DNA from: Datisca glomerata
Lineage: Eukaryota > Streptophyta > Magnoliopsida > Cucurbitales > Datiscaceae
Direction of reading: 5' to 3'
DNA length: 64,000 bases
Assembly (NCBI GenBank): GCA_003255025.1
Contig: QANY01002785.1
Coordinates: 1,086,043 to 1,150,042, forward strand
Shown here: in pieces, positions 22,670 through 34,180 of the stretch
Layout: each line of letters starts with the position of its first letter
How positions within the stretch are numbered: position 1 is the stretch's first letter
Notes under the pieces: generated by a model
What the model was told of the DNA's origin: nothing
What the model saw: only the letters and a program-made list of their open reading frames with translations
The model's database searches: none
Position numbers and translations under genes: made by a program

Positions 22670-24043
22670 TTAGTGGAGTTTGCCTTTCCCTTTCTGGTCT
22701 TTTTCCTTTTCGAGCTGGTCAGAAATGATTGCGGCTAAGGAATCCCAGAAGTCAGCAATTGTAGGCTCTGGTGGGTCCTCTGTATTTGTCAGATCTGGTG
22801 TTAAGTCTGGTATGTCATCATTGAGGTCTTGGCTTTCGCCAACAAGGATGCTGAAAGCATTATGTTGACTGATGTCCAGACTGAGATCAGTGATGGCAGG
22901 AGGTGGTGATATGGATAATGATCTTGGTGGACTTGGATTGGTACTGGACGTGGCCATAGAGGTTGTGTCAGAACCAAAAACATGAAGGAATTGATTTTTG
23001 ACAAAGGCCATGGTTTTAACAGCTAAGTCTTGTTCACTAATGTGGGGAAATTGCTGTTTAAGCAGGTTTTGAGCATTTAGGAAAGGGTTGCTCGTTGGTT
23101 CTGGTACAAGTTTAGGAATGGATTCATAACATGCTTGGGCATAGGTTTTGATGAGTTTAATTAATTCTGGAATGTGGGGATTCATACCTTTGTCCCACCA
23201 TTTAGTCCAAAAGATACGTTTTAAGACACGTATACCATTCTGGTATTCACATCTCAGATCCCATTTCCATATCCATGGGATATTAAATCGGATGATAAAA
23301 TAAATCCAAGCTTTGGAGATAGTACTATTTTTCTGGAATAGGGCATATTGTGTATGCCACTCTTTAAATTCAGATTTTAATATGTCTGGTAAATTTTCAA
23401 AGGTAATACCAAATTTATCCCACCAAAGGAGGAACCAGTTTGGTAATCCTGTGTCTAATACTTCAGGACAAATACGGATAAACCATGTATGGTTTCTTAT
23501 CGGGTTTTGATAATAAAATGTATTGGTAAAGGATTCAATATAATCCCAATAACTGTATTTAATTGTTTTCTGGTGTATTTCCATTGTTTTGGTAGTATGA
23601 GGATGTAAACCCCATTGATTAATGGAAATAAAATTGCGGATGACAGTCTTACTAAAAGTAATTGGGCTGGTATTTCGGTTAGAGTCATGGAAAGTATGTC
23701 TAATTTCCATGCTTCCAGATTGAACTACTATAGCCTCATAGATGTATCTATAGTGTTCAAACCGGGTTGGATACTGTTGTGTGGAGAGATGTCGATTTTT
23801 GATCTCCCATGGATCTTCCATCTATTTTTCATCATTTGGTTCAATAATGAGGATTAATTCCTCAGATATTATGTTAAGTGTATACTGTTCAGGTGTTAAG
23901 AGGACTTATTTTGTACTCTTACGAGTAGCCTCATGGACACTGGGGAATTCTGAGGGCCAGAAAATCCCATCATTCGGGTCTTGCATATTAATTCTACCAC
24001 GTCCGCGCCCACGAGAGCTACAATCTCTTCCTCGGTTACTCAT
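22670..24043 (-). pseudogene. Endogenous caulimovirid downstream ORF, function unknown
   Basis: The longest open stretch is 22670-23821 (383 codons), but the frame runs back unbroken in phase to an ATG at 24043, giving 458 codons with two stops (TAA at 23906-23908, TAG just before 23821). That ATG overlaps the end of the RNase H frame, as ATGAGTAA. The N terminus is Arg/Gly-rich (RGRGRGR). The centre is Trp/aromatic-rich (for example LPNWFLLWWDKFG, IPWIWKWDLRC). The C terminus is Ser/Pro then acidic and ends in a Lys-rich tail. Position after the polymerase fits the second ORF of florendovirus-like caulimovirids, whose role is not known to me. It could also be a different lineage's accessory ORF. 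Confidence 0.55.
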
Positions 24044-24520
24044 GATTGAGTCTTTCCTGTAAATATTCACGGGTTAGAAAATCAGGAAGAGAATTCTGTT
24101 CACCCTTAATATATTCAATATCAAAATCAAAGATAGATAGGATGCTTTGCCATGATGCAAATATTTGTTTTGATGCAAGATTTTGAACATCTTTTTTGAA
24201 AATCTATTTTGCAGCAGAGCAATCAACACGGATAAGAAAATGTTGGTTTAAAAGATCATCTTGAAATGTTAAAACACATTTCACAATTGCTAAACATTCT
24301 TGTTTAATAGTCGGATAATTTTTTGCTGGTCCTTTCCAGGTACCAGAAGTGAATCTTAATAATTCTTCTTTATGTGTTTGGGGATTTAGCTGTTTCAGAA
24401 TACCTCCATAACCTAGGTTAGAGGCATCAATTTCTACAATTTTATTCCATGTAGGGTGTGGTAAAGCTAAACAATGTAATTGTTGAATTTTAGCTTTAAT
24501 ATGTAATCTAGTTGGTAATA
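24036..24520 (-). pseudogene. Caulimovirid reverse transcriptase tail and RNase H
   Basis: End of a pararetroviral polymerase: about 160 codons on the minus strand with the RNase H signature (IVEIDASNLGYGG, then TSGTWKGPAKNY) and the family's C-terminal block around FDFDIEYIKG and LPDFLTREYLQ. This block is diagnostic of Caulimoviridae rather than Ty3/Gypsy. One in-frame stop (about 24204-24206) breaks it. Everything upstream (movement, capsid, protease and the RT core) is missing; Copia sequence takes over at about 24520. It is therefore a truncated, inactive, integrated copy. Confidence 0.85.
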
Positions 24521-25955
24521 GATAAGTTCAGAAGTTAATGAGAATCCAATTAGTCAAGAAAATAAGAATGAAGTACTTCTGAGTAGTACGAGAGTGTTTC
24601 TCATTCATATGAGAAGTAAATATTCCTAGGAGAATCTGATATGGTAATCTTGATAGAACATAAGCTGGATCCTAATCACTACGTTGTAGTGGGAGAGGTT
24701 CACAACTAAATGAGATACTCATATTCAAGTGAGAGACTTTCGAGTCCATCTCAGAAGAACGTGACTCAGATCCCAAAAACTGCATAGAGGTTGTAAATGA
24801 TGTAAAGTAAATCATTGACTTCAAGTAATGAAATCTAACAATGATTCTGTTAACTCTAATAGAGTATGGAAGCTTGTAGAAGTCCTAAAGTATTGGGTGC
24901 CAAAGATCTACAAGCGGAAGTGAGACATATGCAAGGTCAAGATCTTCAAGGTTAGACTTAATAAGAAATAACATACTTAGAGAGAGGATATCAAGTATAG
25001 CATATCATTTTCACTAATAGCCATGCTCATGTCTATGAGATATTGTATCCTTTGTAGCTCATCTCGTTTACGAGTTTTGGCAAGTGTATGTCAAGAACGC
25101 TATCTTATACGGTGATTTTTAAATGAATATCTTTATGTCTCAATTTTTGGAATTGTTGCTAAAGAGGAATGATGATATACATGATGCATTAGTCCATTTA
25201 TGGACTTAAGCATGCATTAAGAACTTAGAACATTATGTTGATTATGTAATCAAGTTTTGATTTTGATCAAGGTATAATGAGGCATGTCAATACAAGAGAA
25301 AGGAAGGAAAGATAATAATTTTATTGATGTTTTATGTATATGGCATTTTATCATTAGGAACGATGTAGAATGAAATGTCAACGATAAAACCTCATTTGTC
25401 TGAATTTACGGTATCTAAGAGTTAAGTTTTTTTAGACTTTAACATAGACTGATGTTCTTATCCTAAACTATGTAGATACTAATATGTTGTATGGGTGTGC
25501 AATGTTAGATTCCAAACAAGGGGCTTGTTATCCTTTAGGTTTTGAACCTATGTATTATGTCAGTGCCTTTTGGCATAGGATGGAATAAATAATATGAAGA
25601 AAGTTCCATTACTTTTGGTAGTGGGAAGTCTTAAGTATGTTATATTATACTCTGGATGTATATTTCACAGTAGAGTTTAGTCAACAAAATATCAGCTAAA
25701 TCCTAAAGGATTCTACTGATAGTTGTGAAACATATAGTCAAATATCTTAGGAGAATGAGGATTATGTGTTTGTCTATCATGGTGAGAATCTCATACCAGT
25801 CGGGTATATGGATTCAAAATTTCAATTAGATTACTTAGGCTGTAGAACCTAGTAGACCCATTTATAAAGACTTTAGCCACAAATGTCTTTGGGTCACATG
25901 TGGAGAATATTAGGGTTAATCTAGTTGTAGACGTGCTTTAGGACAAAAGGGAGAT
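24521..25955 (+). pseudogene. Copia element B, reverse transcriptase/RNase H remnant
   Basis: Plus-strand Copia polymerase in shifting frames. About 24830-25010 resembles the RT start: VWKLVEVLKYWVPKIYK, then the equivalent of RYKARLVAKGFTQ.EGIDY. About 25040-25130 fits the LVAHFDLELHQMDVKTAFLN region. About 25730-25830 gives YLRRM...ISYQSGIWIQN, the frameshifted LIPVGYMDSDF RNase H motif. It ends in a purine-rich tract (AAAAGGGAGAT) just before the LTR. Gag and integrase are absent. Confidence 0.7.
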
Positions 25956-27200
25956 TGTTAGATTGTGCCTTAAAAAGAACTGAAATGTATTGTATTTATT
26001 GAGACAATTAACTCTGATTAATAATAAATAGTTTATTGTTATATTATGTGTAATGCATTCTTGTAAAATGTCTACATGCATAATAGTACTTAGTTTATAA
26101 GTACTATGAAAGTTAGCTCATGGGAACAATGTATTTAACCAAGAGTCCATTATGACTCGTAAATACTTAACTTAACAGTCTAGTTAAGATGGGAGCTCTG
26201 CTAAGAAATGACTGTAGTACATTAACTTTATTATGTAAAGTGACTTACCTTGTCACTAGGTGGAGTACCTAGTTAATGTAGTAGTGCATTTGAAATGCAT
26301 TGAAATGACTAATGAGTCCTACTTTTAGTAAATTACTATCGAATGAAAATCATAACTCATTGCTATTGCTTTATGAGTGCTTTAATCTTGAGAGAGTTAT
26401 GAGCTCATATTTGACAACTTGTTGTTTTGATCTATTAAGAATGAGACTCTATGAGTCAACATATTTTGTAGTTGTGTTTATTGAGTTATTAGATAATGAT
26501 TCCATGGATTCTCAACAATAGAATCCATAGACGCTTTTAATTAAGTGACATATTATCTCTTAAATAATTCATTTATATGGTCACAATAAACTAAGCGCTT
26601 AGTGTCTCTAGTAGAGTACTCGAGACTTGATAATCTTACTTGAGACACCAAGTATGAAAATTAATATAGTTGGCTAGTAGAATGAATTTGGAATATAAGG
26701 ATACCGAGATGTGTGTAAATATTAGGTCGATAGTAATTAACCTAATTATACACGATTCTATATTATGGAGGGGCATTACATAATGAATAATAAGTCAATG
26801 ATAGTTACATCGAGTAATATAAAATACACTTGGAGTTCATTTATGATTTTATAGTGCAGTTAATCCTAATTAATTATTATTGACTATGAGTTTAATTGAT
26901 AGAGTTTATTAATTATGTAGCCAAATGTATTTTTATCCTTTTGGTCCCCTTACTATCCTCAGATTTGGGTTACGTTGTGACATGATTTGTTTAATAAAAA
27001 AGTGATTCAACGTTGATACTCTATAGTCAACCAAGTGATCTAAAAATTATATCCATCTTTATTCTAAATAGATCAAGATTAATTAAAATTAATTAATTTA
27101 ATTTTAATTAATTAAAAAAAGAAGAAGAAAACATAAGGTTGGGGATTGCCCCAAGCGTTGCCTTCACATGGGTTACAACCCATGTGAAGACATGGCTTTA
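25956..27200 (+). mobile_element. Copia B 3' LTR
   Basis: Starts TGTTAGATTGTGCCTTAAAAAG directly after the polypurine tract. It is co-linear with the reverse complement of 7439-6206 (copy A) and continues through the point where the hAT sits in A, giving the empty-site sequence GGATTGCCCCAAGCGTT near 27150. The right end is not exact. Confidence 0.8.
27162..27189. repeat. 12-bp hairpin near LTR end
   Basis: CTTCACATGGGT and ACCCATGTGAAG are perfect reverse complements separated by TACA. It lies near the 3' end of the Copia B LTR. Confidence 0.85.
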
Positions 27201-28181
27201 GCTATTTTGATATAAATTGTTTTTCTTTTAACTTTTTGATGATAAAAAAATTGAAATATTATGACTTTGAACGTTTTGGATGTTCTTCTCCCAAAACAGT
27301 TTTTTTTTTGTTTCAATAAAAGAAAACACTTTGCCGAACAAATTTTTGGAATAGAGAAAAAGGTGGAAAAGTTTTGTTATCTGATATTATTCGAGCGGCT
27401 GTGATTTTGTTGATGGTTCGAGAAATAATAATGAAGATTATGAGGTTTCAATTTTTAATTTTCGATCGTTATGCTTTAAGAAATATTTTTTCTAATCTCT
27501 ATATAATTATTTCTCAAATTTTATAAGATCATATATTTTTTGCTGCTATGATTCCTTTCAGATGAGAGATTGAGATGCACAGCCGATCGAGTTGAAGATA
27601 AGGGGGAAAATGGGAGATATTTCAATACTTTGGGAAAACTAATTCTTGAGTATTGGAGAGAGTGAGTATGGATTAACTAACCACCCACAAAGGAGTGGGA
27701 ACTAACCACCCACAAAGGAGTGGGAACTAACCACCCACAAAGGAGTGGGAAGTTGAAAAATTCTATTTTTTTAATAATTCATTCTCAAATAAATAAATTG
27801 AATTTTTAAAGTCAAAGTAAATAAATTCCGCTCTAGATTTTAGAATAAAAACCGAATATTCCTATACTTTTAACAGTTAGTTATAGTCCTTTATTTCGAG
27901 ATAAAAATCAATTAAAGTCTTATTAACGAAATGAAATGTGAACAAATAATTTTTTCAGGATGATTTAATGAAGTTGAATCATGTAAAATTATTTATGTAA
28001 GAAATCTGAGTACATATTTTCTACCAAAAGTCCTATCATATCTTATCGAAACCATTAGATTTATGATATTATGCATATCTAACCAAATAATTTCAAATAA
28101 ATTAATGAGAGTGATATCTACAGCACAAAATTATTAATATAACGATAAGTAAAATACTCATAGAAAATGTCGGGTCTTACA
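27201..28181 (-). mobile_element. Gypsy-2 3' LTR
   Basis: On the minus strand the sequence AAAGAGGGGAGGA is a polypurine tract followed by the LTR start TGTAAGACCCGACATTTTC, a very common plant Ty3/Gypsy junction. The LTR runs left from 28181. Its far end is uncertain and placed near 27200 by contact with Copia B. Confidence 0.65.
27675..27749. repeat. 25-bp unit, three perfect tandem copies
   Basis: Three identical copies of a 25-mer starting AACTAACCACCCACAAAGG, within the Gypsy-2 LTR. The lack of any difference between units points to recent expansion. Confidence 0.95.
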
Positions 28182-28333
28182 TCCTCCCCTCTTTATAAGA
28201 ATTTTTCTCCTTGAAAATTAATTAGAATCATTCTTTCAATAAATATGGGTAAAGAGTTTGAACTTCACGTTTCCAAGCATCATCTTTAGTTTGATGGCTC
28301 CTCTTAAGTAGTTTGAGCGTTGAAATACTATTA

Positions 28334-29248
28334 GAGGTCATTTGGTATAAAATTACGAGTAAATAATTTCTGAAATAAGATTATTGAAATATGATTGTGG
28401 GAAAATATATATCTAGAAAGTTAATATTACTTTGTTTAATAATACTTGAGAATGTTATGATTTAATGATGATGATGTTAACTTACTTTGTTTGTTATGAT
28501 GAAATATAGAAGGGAATATTATAAGTATAGTTGTCATTTTATAGTTTTACCCTTGAACTAACTTTACTTATTTTATTCAAATAAAATCATAGAATAATAA
28601 TAAAATCCTTTTTCATTGAGAATAATTTACCGTGATTTTTCTGCAAAAAAAAATGGCAGAGAAACCCATCTTCTTCAACATTTATAGAATGACAAAAACT
28701 CATCTTCCTAGGATGCTAAGATTTGGATGATGGACAAATTGACAAAAACTCATCTTCTTCAACCTTTAGAGAAAGAAACCCAAGTCTCGTTTTGAGGCAA
28801 TTACTTCGTTTGCGAGATTAATTTCTGCAAATTTTATTTTGCTTCCAACGAACTTGCCCATTGATCCGTTTTGTTTTTGATGATTTATATGGGCACATGG
28901 TTGGATTGCATCTTTTATTTAATTACATAAAAATGATCCAAGTCTCGGCCTTTACTCGCGCAGAGAGAGATCAAAAGGAGAGGGAAAGCTTACCATAAGT
29001 CTTCTGCGGCTGAAGCTGGAGCTCGTGAGTGAGGAAGAGGGAGAATAAAGGAAGAAGGAGAAGGGCTTGTGTATGCCCGGAATGAATATATCCCTCGATA
29101 TAGAGGGATATCAAGATACCCTCCATTGAGGGTATGTTGACATTCCGGTAATCTTGTAGTCCTAAAAAAACAAACCAAACAAGGGTATATTTAAAATACA
29201 CTCATATTCGAGGCATATCCTTTAAAATACCCCATAACAAACGGGCCC
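28334..29248. mobile_element. Non-autonomous hAT-like element, 915 bp
   Basis: The ends GAGGTCATTTGGTAT and (inverted) GGGCCCGTTTGTTAT match at 10 of 15 positions. Flanking octamers TACTATTA (28326-28333) and TAATATTA (29249-29256) match at seven of eight, as expected for an 8-bp hAT target duplication. Removing it rejoins the Gypsy-2 frame region. No transposase is present. The inside has an incomplete palindrome (GATATAGAGGGATATC region at about 29095-29115). A minus-strand open frame (29201-28971) has no recognisable domain. Confidence 0.75.
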
Positions 29249-29760
29249 TAATATTATCTTTTTGTCCAAGAATTAAATTTGAACTTCTCATAAGTAAGGT
29301 TTCCCCATAAATGAAGCGGTTAGAAAGTCAGAACATGTTAGAGGCAACCATAATCCATATTAAATCTTTAAAGAATTGATAAGGGCTAAGGTTTCATTCC
29401 TTTTAAAATTTCATAACTTCCCTCATTGGAGCTATTTTGATAAGAACCATATCTCCAACTTCAAGATCCAATCTTTCCTATGACTAATAACATAACTTTG
29501 CATTTGGCCAGGCCAGTTCTTTTTTCTTGCATTTTACCAATAGAATCATTCTCCTGTCGAACCACTTTAGGGCATAACAACTTTCTTTCACCAACTTGAT
29601 CCCAATAGAACCTTCGTCCTTTTAAGTCTTCAAGCAAACTTAAAATGATACAGTTGATTGCTCATAGTGCCTTAGAATTCCACATATAACATAAGCTCGA
29701 AGCATATAATTGAGCCTTTGAATAATTCCCTAGTCCAATCAACATTCTAAGTGTGAATCG

Positions 29761-30285
29761 TTGTGTACTGGAAAAATCTCACAGGACATGTGGTAATATC
29801 TAGGCTGAAGACTCATCGAAGAGAAGATAGAGCGAGAACTATAGGATCAAGTATGTGGTTATGAAGAACAGACCAATCAGACGAAAGTACATGGATTGCC
29901 GACGTGGCAATCCAAAGGATAGCTAATCAAGACCATTGAATTGATCAGACGGTCCAGATTTACTAAGTTGTTAATGTTGATAAGCTAGATCTCAGGAAAT
30001 ATTCTGTTGATCCTATTTTCAGATAAAATTAGATAAACTGTATCAGATTATATGAAGACCTAAAAATAGAGGCAAAATATAACTCCAACAGAGAACACAA
30101 CAACTCTCAATACCCATAATAAATAAGTTGACTATGCAGCTTACTTTAGCCTTATAAATCATTTCTCCATAATGAAATACTATCAAAGTGTCCCCGTGAT
30201 TTTTCTTCCTTTTAAAGGTTTTCCACGTAAATCATGGTGTTTTTATTCTCTCATTCACTCTCTAAATTATTCTCTATATTTTCAT
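29761..30285 (+). mobile_element. Copia-type solo LTR in Gypsy-2
   Basis: Non-coding block between the integrase core and C-terminal parts of Gypsy-2. It has LTR features on the plus strand: start near TGTACTGGAAAAATC, a TATA-like CTAAAAATAGAGGC at about 30058, and a Copia-style U5 (TTTTCCACGTAAATCATGGTGTT). It ends near ATATTTTCA. No clear target duplication could be read. Confidence 0.45.
29893..29913. promoter_or_regulatory. Hairpin with overlapping DRE and ABRE cores
   Basis: GGATTGCC and GGCAATCC form a perfect inverted repeat around GACGT. It contains GCCGAC (dehydration/cold DRE core, 29898-29903) overlapping ACGTGGC (ABRE/G-box core, 29902-29908). It lies in the upstream half of the LTR, about 150 bp before the TATA-like box. 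Confidence 0.5.
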
Positions 30286-32459
30286 ATTATGATGTAAAAA
30301 ATTTATGACCGATTATTAAAGACAGTAAATTTTTTCCTTTACACGTTGTACTAAAATTTAACTGAGTATTCAATGCTTCCAGAACACTATGCCAGAATTT
30401 AGTAGTGAATTTCGAATCAGTATTTGATACAATTGGCACTAACTCAATGATCTCCTCGGCATACAATCTCCCCCAATTTTCTACTGAAAATGTCATAGAA
30501 TATTGTAGATAGTGAGTGAGGAGACTTAGTCAATTTATTGACTATAACCCAAATTGCATCGAATTCCTTTAGAATATGTGCTAATCTTAATACAAAATCC
30601 ATCAAAATGTTATCTTATCTCCTTAGTGGTATTTCCAAAGGTTGTAAAAGGCCATACAGGTGTTGGTGTTCAATCTTCACTTATTGACATTCAAGGCATT
30701 GTTCCACAAACTTTGCCATATAATGCTTCATATAATTCAACCAAAAGTTTTATCGGAAATCATAATTCATCTTTGTTCTACCTGACTAGATAGAATAAGG
30801 AGTGGTGAGTGCCTCCATTAGGATTTGTTTTTCAAATATGCGTTATCAGGTAATAGCACCATATTAATTAACTTGAGTACACAATCACTTTTAACCAAAA
30901 AGTTCATCTAGTTTTCATTTTCCATTTTTTATCTAATCCTTACAAATGTAGGATCTTCGTGTTGGGCATCCTGAGTTTTATCTTGAACTGTAGGTTTAGT
31001 AGCCAAGTACACAAGACTACCTACAACATTACAGACAAAAATCTCTAATTCTAATCTCTTAAGATCAACTTAAATAAAATGCTAACTAATAGTGAGAATA
31101 GGTAAATAACCTGATACTTTAGTGCATCTGTTACTACATCACTCTTATTAGAATGGTAATTCATGATGCAATCGTAAACCTTAACAGGATCCAGCCATCT
31201 ACATTACCTTATGTTAAGCTCCCTCTGAATGAATAGATACTTTAAAATTTTGTGATTCGTATATATTTCAACCTTTGATCCCTAGAAGCAGTGATGCCAA
31301 ATCTTCAAAGCAAAAACTACGGCAAACTCTGAATTATGAGTTGGGTAGTTTTTCTCATAACTTTTTATTGACGGGATGCATAAGCTATGACTTTCGATGC
31401 TTCATCAATAAGCTATCCCAAGCCTCTGCGCAATGCATCATTGTAGATAATAAAAATATCAGTTTCTGAGTGAGCAATATAAAATGGAGTTGTCACCAAC
31501 CTTTTCCCGGGTTTTCGAAATTTCTCTATTATACTTGACCAAAGGTACCGTTATTTTTCCTTGCGAACCATAACAATGGTACAGAGATCTTAGAAGAAAC
31601 CTTAAAAAATCTCCAATAGTATCCCGCTAACCCCAAGAAGCTTCTAATTTATTTGACATTGGTTAGACCAGTCCAATTCACCATTGCATGTACGGATATG
31701 CTCTTCTTAGAGACAACGTGCCTTAAAAAGCAACTTTAGATAACTAAAATTCACAATCACCAAACTTGCACACAACTTTTGGTCCTTTAAAATAATCCTA
31801 AGACAGTCTTCAGGTGTCCTTCGTGCTCATTTCTATACTTTGAGTAAATCCAGATGTCATCAATGAAAACAATGACAAACAGATCCAAAAAGTCTCAAAA
31901 AATCCTAGTCATTAAATCCATGAATATAGCACGGTCATTGATCAATCCAAACGACATAACCAAAAACTCATCGACCATATCATATACGAAATGCAGTCTC
32001 TGAAATATCTTCTTTCTTCACTTTGAACTAGTGATGCTCAAATAATAAATCTATTTAGAAAAGAGCTCCCTGAAGTTTATCAAATAAATCTTTTATAAGG
32101 GATAAATGATACTTGTTGTTAGCAGAAATACTTTGTGGATGAACTACCTTATCCCATAACTCTTGCAATTAATTGTAAAGTTTCTTCATTCCACGTGTTA
32201 TATGATAGGAGCTCTGAAAGTAGGGGCATTTCGAAGAATTAGCTAGCTCATTATTCCACTTCTCTCTTTAGTGGTAAACTTGATAGATCCTTAGCAAAAA
32301 CCTTGGGATTCTATAAACCACTTTGATATCATCAAAAATTGGTGTTTGTGCGTTAACACTCTCTAAATAACTCTCAACATCCATTATGCATGAATCGTTT
32401 AACTCATAACAAAGAAACGGTACAAGGTAACAAATGTAGACTCACTATAATAAATAAGG

Positions 32460-32895
32460 GCTTTAGCGACCAACATTTTGGTCCCTAAAGCTCCAAAAAT
32501 TCGTCGCGAAAGGTTTTCGCGATAAACCTATGTTCATCGCAAAGTTCATCACTTTTGCGTTGTCAGTAAAAGTCTTTCGGGATGAAATACGGATCTCGTC
32601 GCGTTAGCCTTTGGCGATGAAAAAAACTGGTCACGAAAAACTTTCGCGATGAAAATAAAAGTTGATTGTGAAAGGGTTTTCGCGACCAAAATAAAACCGG
32701 TCGCAAAAGGTTTTCGCGATGAAAAATAAAATTTGGTCGCCAAAGGGTTTTGGCGACAAAAAAAGAATTCATCACAAAAACCTTTTCGCGACCAATCTTT
32801 CTTTTCCAAAAGTTTTTGCGACCAAAAAAAAGTTTCGTCGCAAAAACTTTTTGCCACCAATTTCTTTTTGTCACGAAATGTTTTCGACGACTAAA
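32460..32895. repeat. CACTA subterminal repeat array
   Basis: About ten alternating units of 40-45 bp built on TTTCGCGATGAAAA or its reverse (GTCGCGAAAAGG), the type of short subterminal motif bound by CACTA accessory transposase. Overlapping open frames on both strands here are by-products of the repeats. Confidence 0.85.
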
Positions 32896-33109
32896 TTTTA
32901 TATTATAAAATGTTGTATAACATTAATATCACCTGTAATAGCAATTAATATCATCAAAAAATTTATCAAACCCGATATTTTTTGAAGAAATACATACATA
33001 TATATCATTAATATAGTAGTTCATTACAAAATCTCCAAATCATAATTCATTAGAATTTGGTTCACAAATGTATCCGAAAATATAAAGAAGAGAATATTTA
33101 AAGTTTGAT

Positions 33110-33380
33110 GTTACAACTACAAAGCTTAACAAATATTCTAGCTCACGTTTCTGTTGTTGAGTCATCGTCAGGAGGTGGAAAATCATTTTGACGAGCCCAA
33201 GCAAGTAAGCTTTGTAGTTGGCTCTCCATCAACTTGATTTGTTTTTCTTAATTTCATATTTTCAACTCCAACTCAACTCTTTTTCTCGAAAGATGTCAGT
33301 GAGGCTCCATGTCCAAGACCTTTATTTTGCACGAGAACTTCTTCAACTATCTCTTCTTCAGAGCGAGGTGTGGCATCATT
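33110..33380 (-). pseudogene. CACTA C-terminal exon
   Basis: On the minus strand a short open stretch reads ELELKI..., then IKLMESQLQSLLAWARQNDF followed by PPPDDDSTTET and a stop. It resembles the coiled-coil C termini of plant CACTA proteins. It is separated from the transposase remnant by the minisatellite. Confidence 0.5.
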
Positions 33381-33474
33381 AACGATAGACTCATCTCGTA
33401 AAACATACATGCGTTCCTGTGTAACATCACAATGAGTGAAGCTTTAAATTAAAACTAACATTATTATCCTTAAA

Positions 33475-34180
33475 CAATGAGCATCAATCAGAAAGTATTC
33501 AAACATCATCATCAAGCACGCTCATATACAAAGTGATAATCCCCCCCCACACACATTGAAACTATTATCAGTAGGCAAGGAGCATCAATTCAGAGAATAT
33601 TCAAGAATCATCTAACATGCTCATATAGAAAGTGATAACCCCCAATACACCCACACACACATTGAAACTAACACTTTTATCAAGACAATGAGCATTGAAA
33701 CTAACACTATTATCAAGACAATGAGCATTAATTCAGAAAATATTCAAAAATCATCTAACATACTCAAATACAAAGTGATACCCCCCCACCCCACCCACAC
33801 ACACAAAGTGATAACCCCCACCCCCCACACACGCACACCCACACACATTGAAACTAACACTATTATCAAGACGATGAGCATCAATTCAGAAAATATTTAA
33901 AAATCATCTAACACGCTTAGATACAAAGTGATAACAACCCCCCCAGCACACTCACGCACACATTGAAACTAAGACTATTATCAAGACAATGAGCATCAAT
34001 TCAAAAAATTTTAAAAATCATCTAACACGCTCAGATACAAAGTTATAACCTCCCCCCCCCCAACCCCACCCTCACACACCCACACAAACATTGGAACTAA
34101 TGCTATTATCAAGACAAGGAGCATAAATTCAGAAAATATTCAAAAATCATCTAATACGCTCAGATACAAAGTGACTGGCC
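33475..34180. repeat. CACTA-internal minisatellite, about 110-145 bp unit
   Basis: Six diverged tandem copies, each with GAGCATCAATTCAGAAAATATTC, a CGCTCA(G/T)ATACAAAGTGATAAC-like segment, a poly-C and CACACA tract of variable length, and TTGAAACTAACACTATTATC. Copies start near 33481, 33580, 33724, 33878, 33991 and 34121. Most length change is in the C/CA tract. The last copy runs into the transposase coding region. Confidence 0.9.

Larger units (their letters stand above)
28182..32442 (-). pseudogene. Gypsy-2 polyprotein remnant (RT to integrase)
   Basis: Minus-strand Ty3/Gypsy pol, in order right to left. RT is at about 32040-31500: a MSFGL...FMDLM block, [14 protein letters not shown] with the catalytic FIDD intact, and VNWTGLTNV then SFLGLAGYYWRF. 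RNase H and linker lie at about 31500-30900. The integrase core is at 30660-30290, with VSNTDSKFTTKFWHSVLEAL resembling SDRDPRFTSKFW. The integrase C terminus is at about 29480-29280 (DLEVGDMVLIKI). Stops and frameshifts are numerous. Two later insertions interrupt it (28334-29248 and about 29761-30285). Gag and protease are missing; the CACTA element abuts at 32443. Confidence 0.75.

Noticed and set aside
32549..32985. Repetitive proteins encoded on both strands at 32549-32985
   Set aside because: They are translations of CACTA subterminal repeats.
33475..34180. CRISPR array
   Set aside because: Units have no constant-length unique spacers, the array lies in a plant CACTA element, and there are no cas genes.
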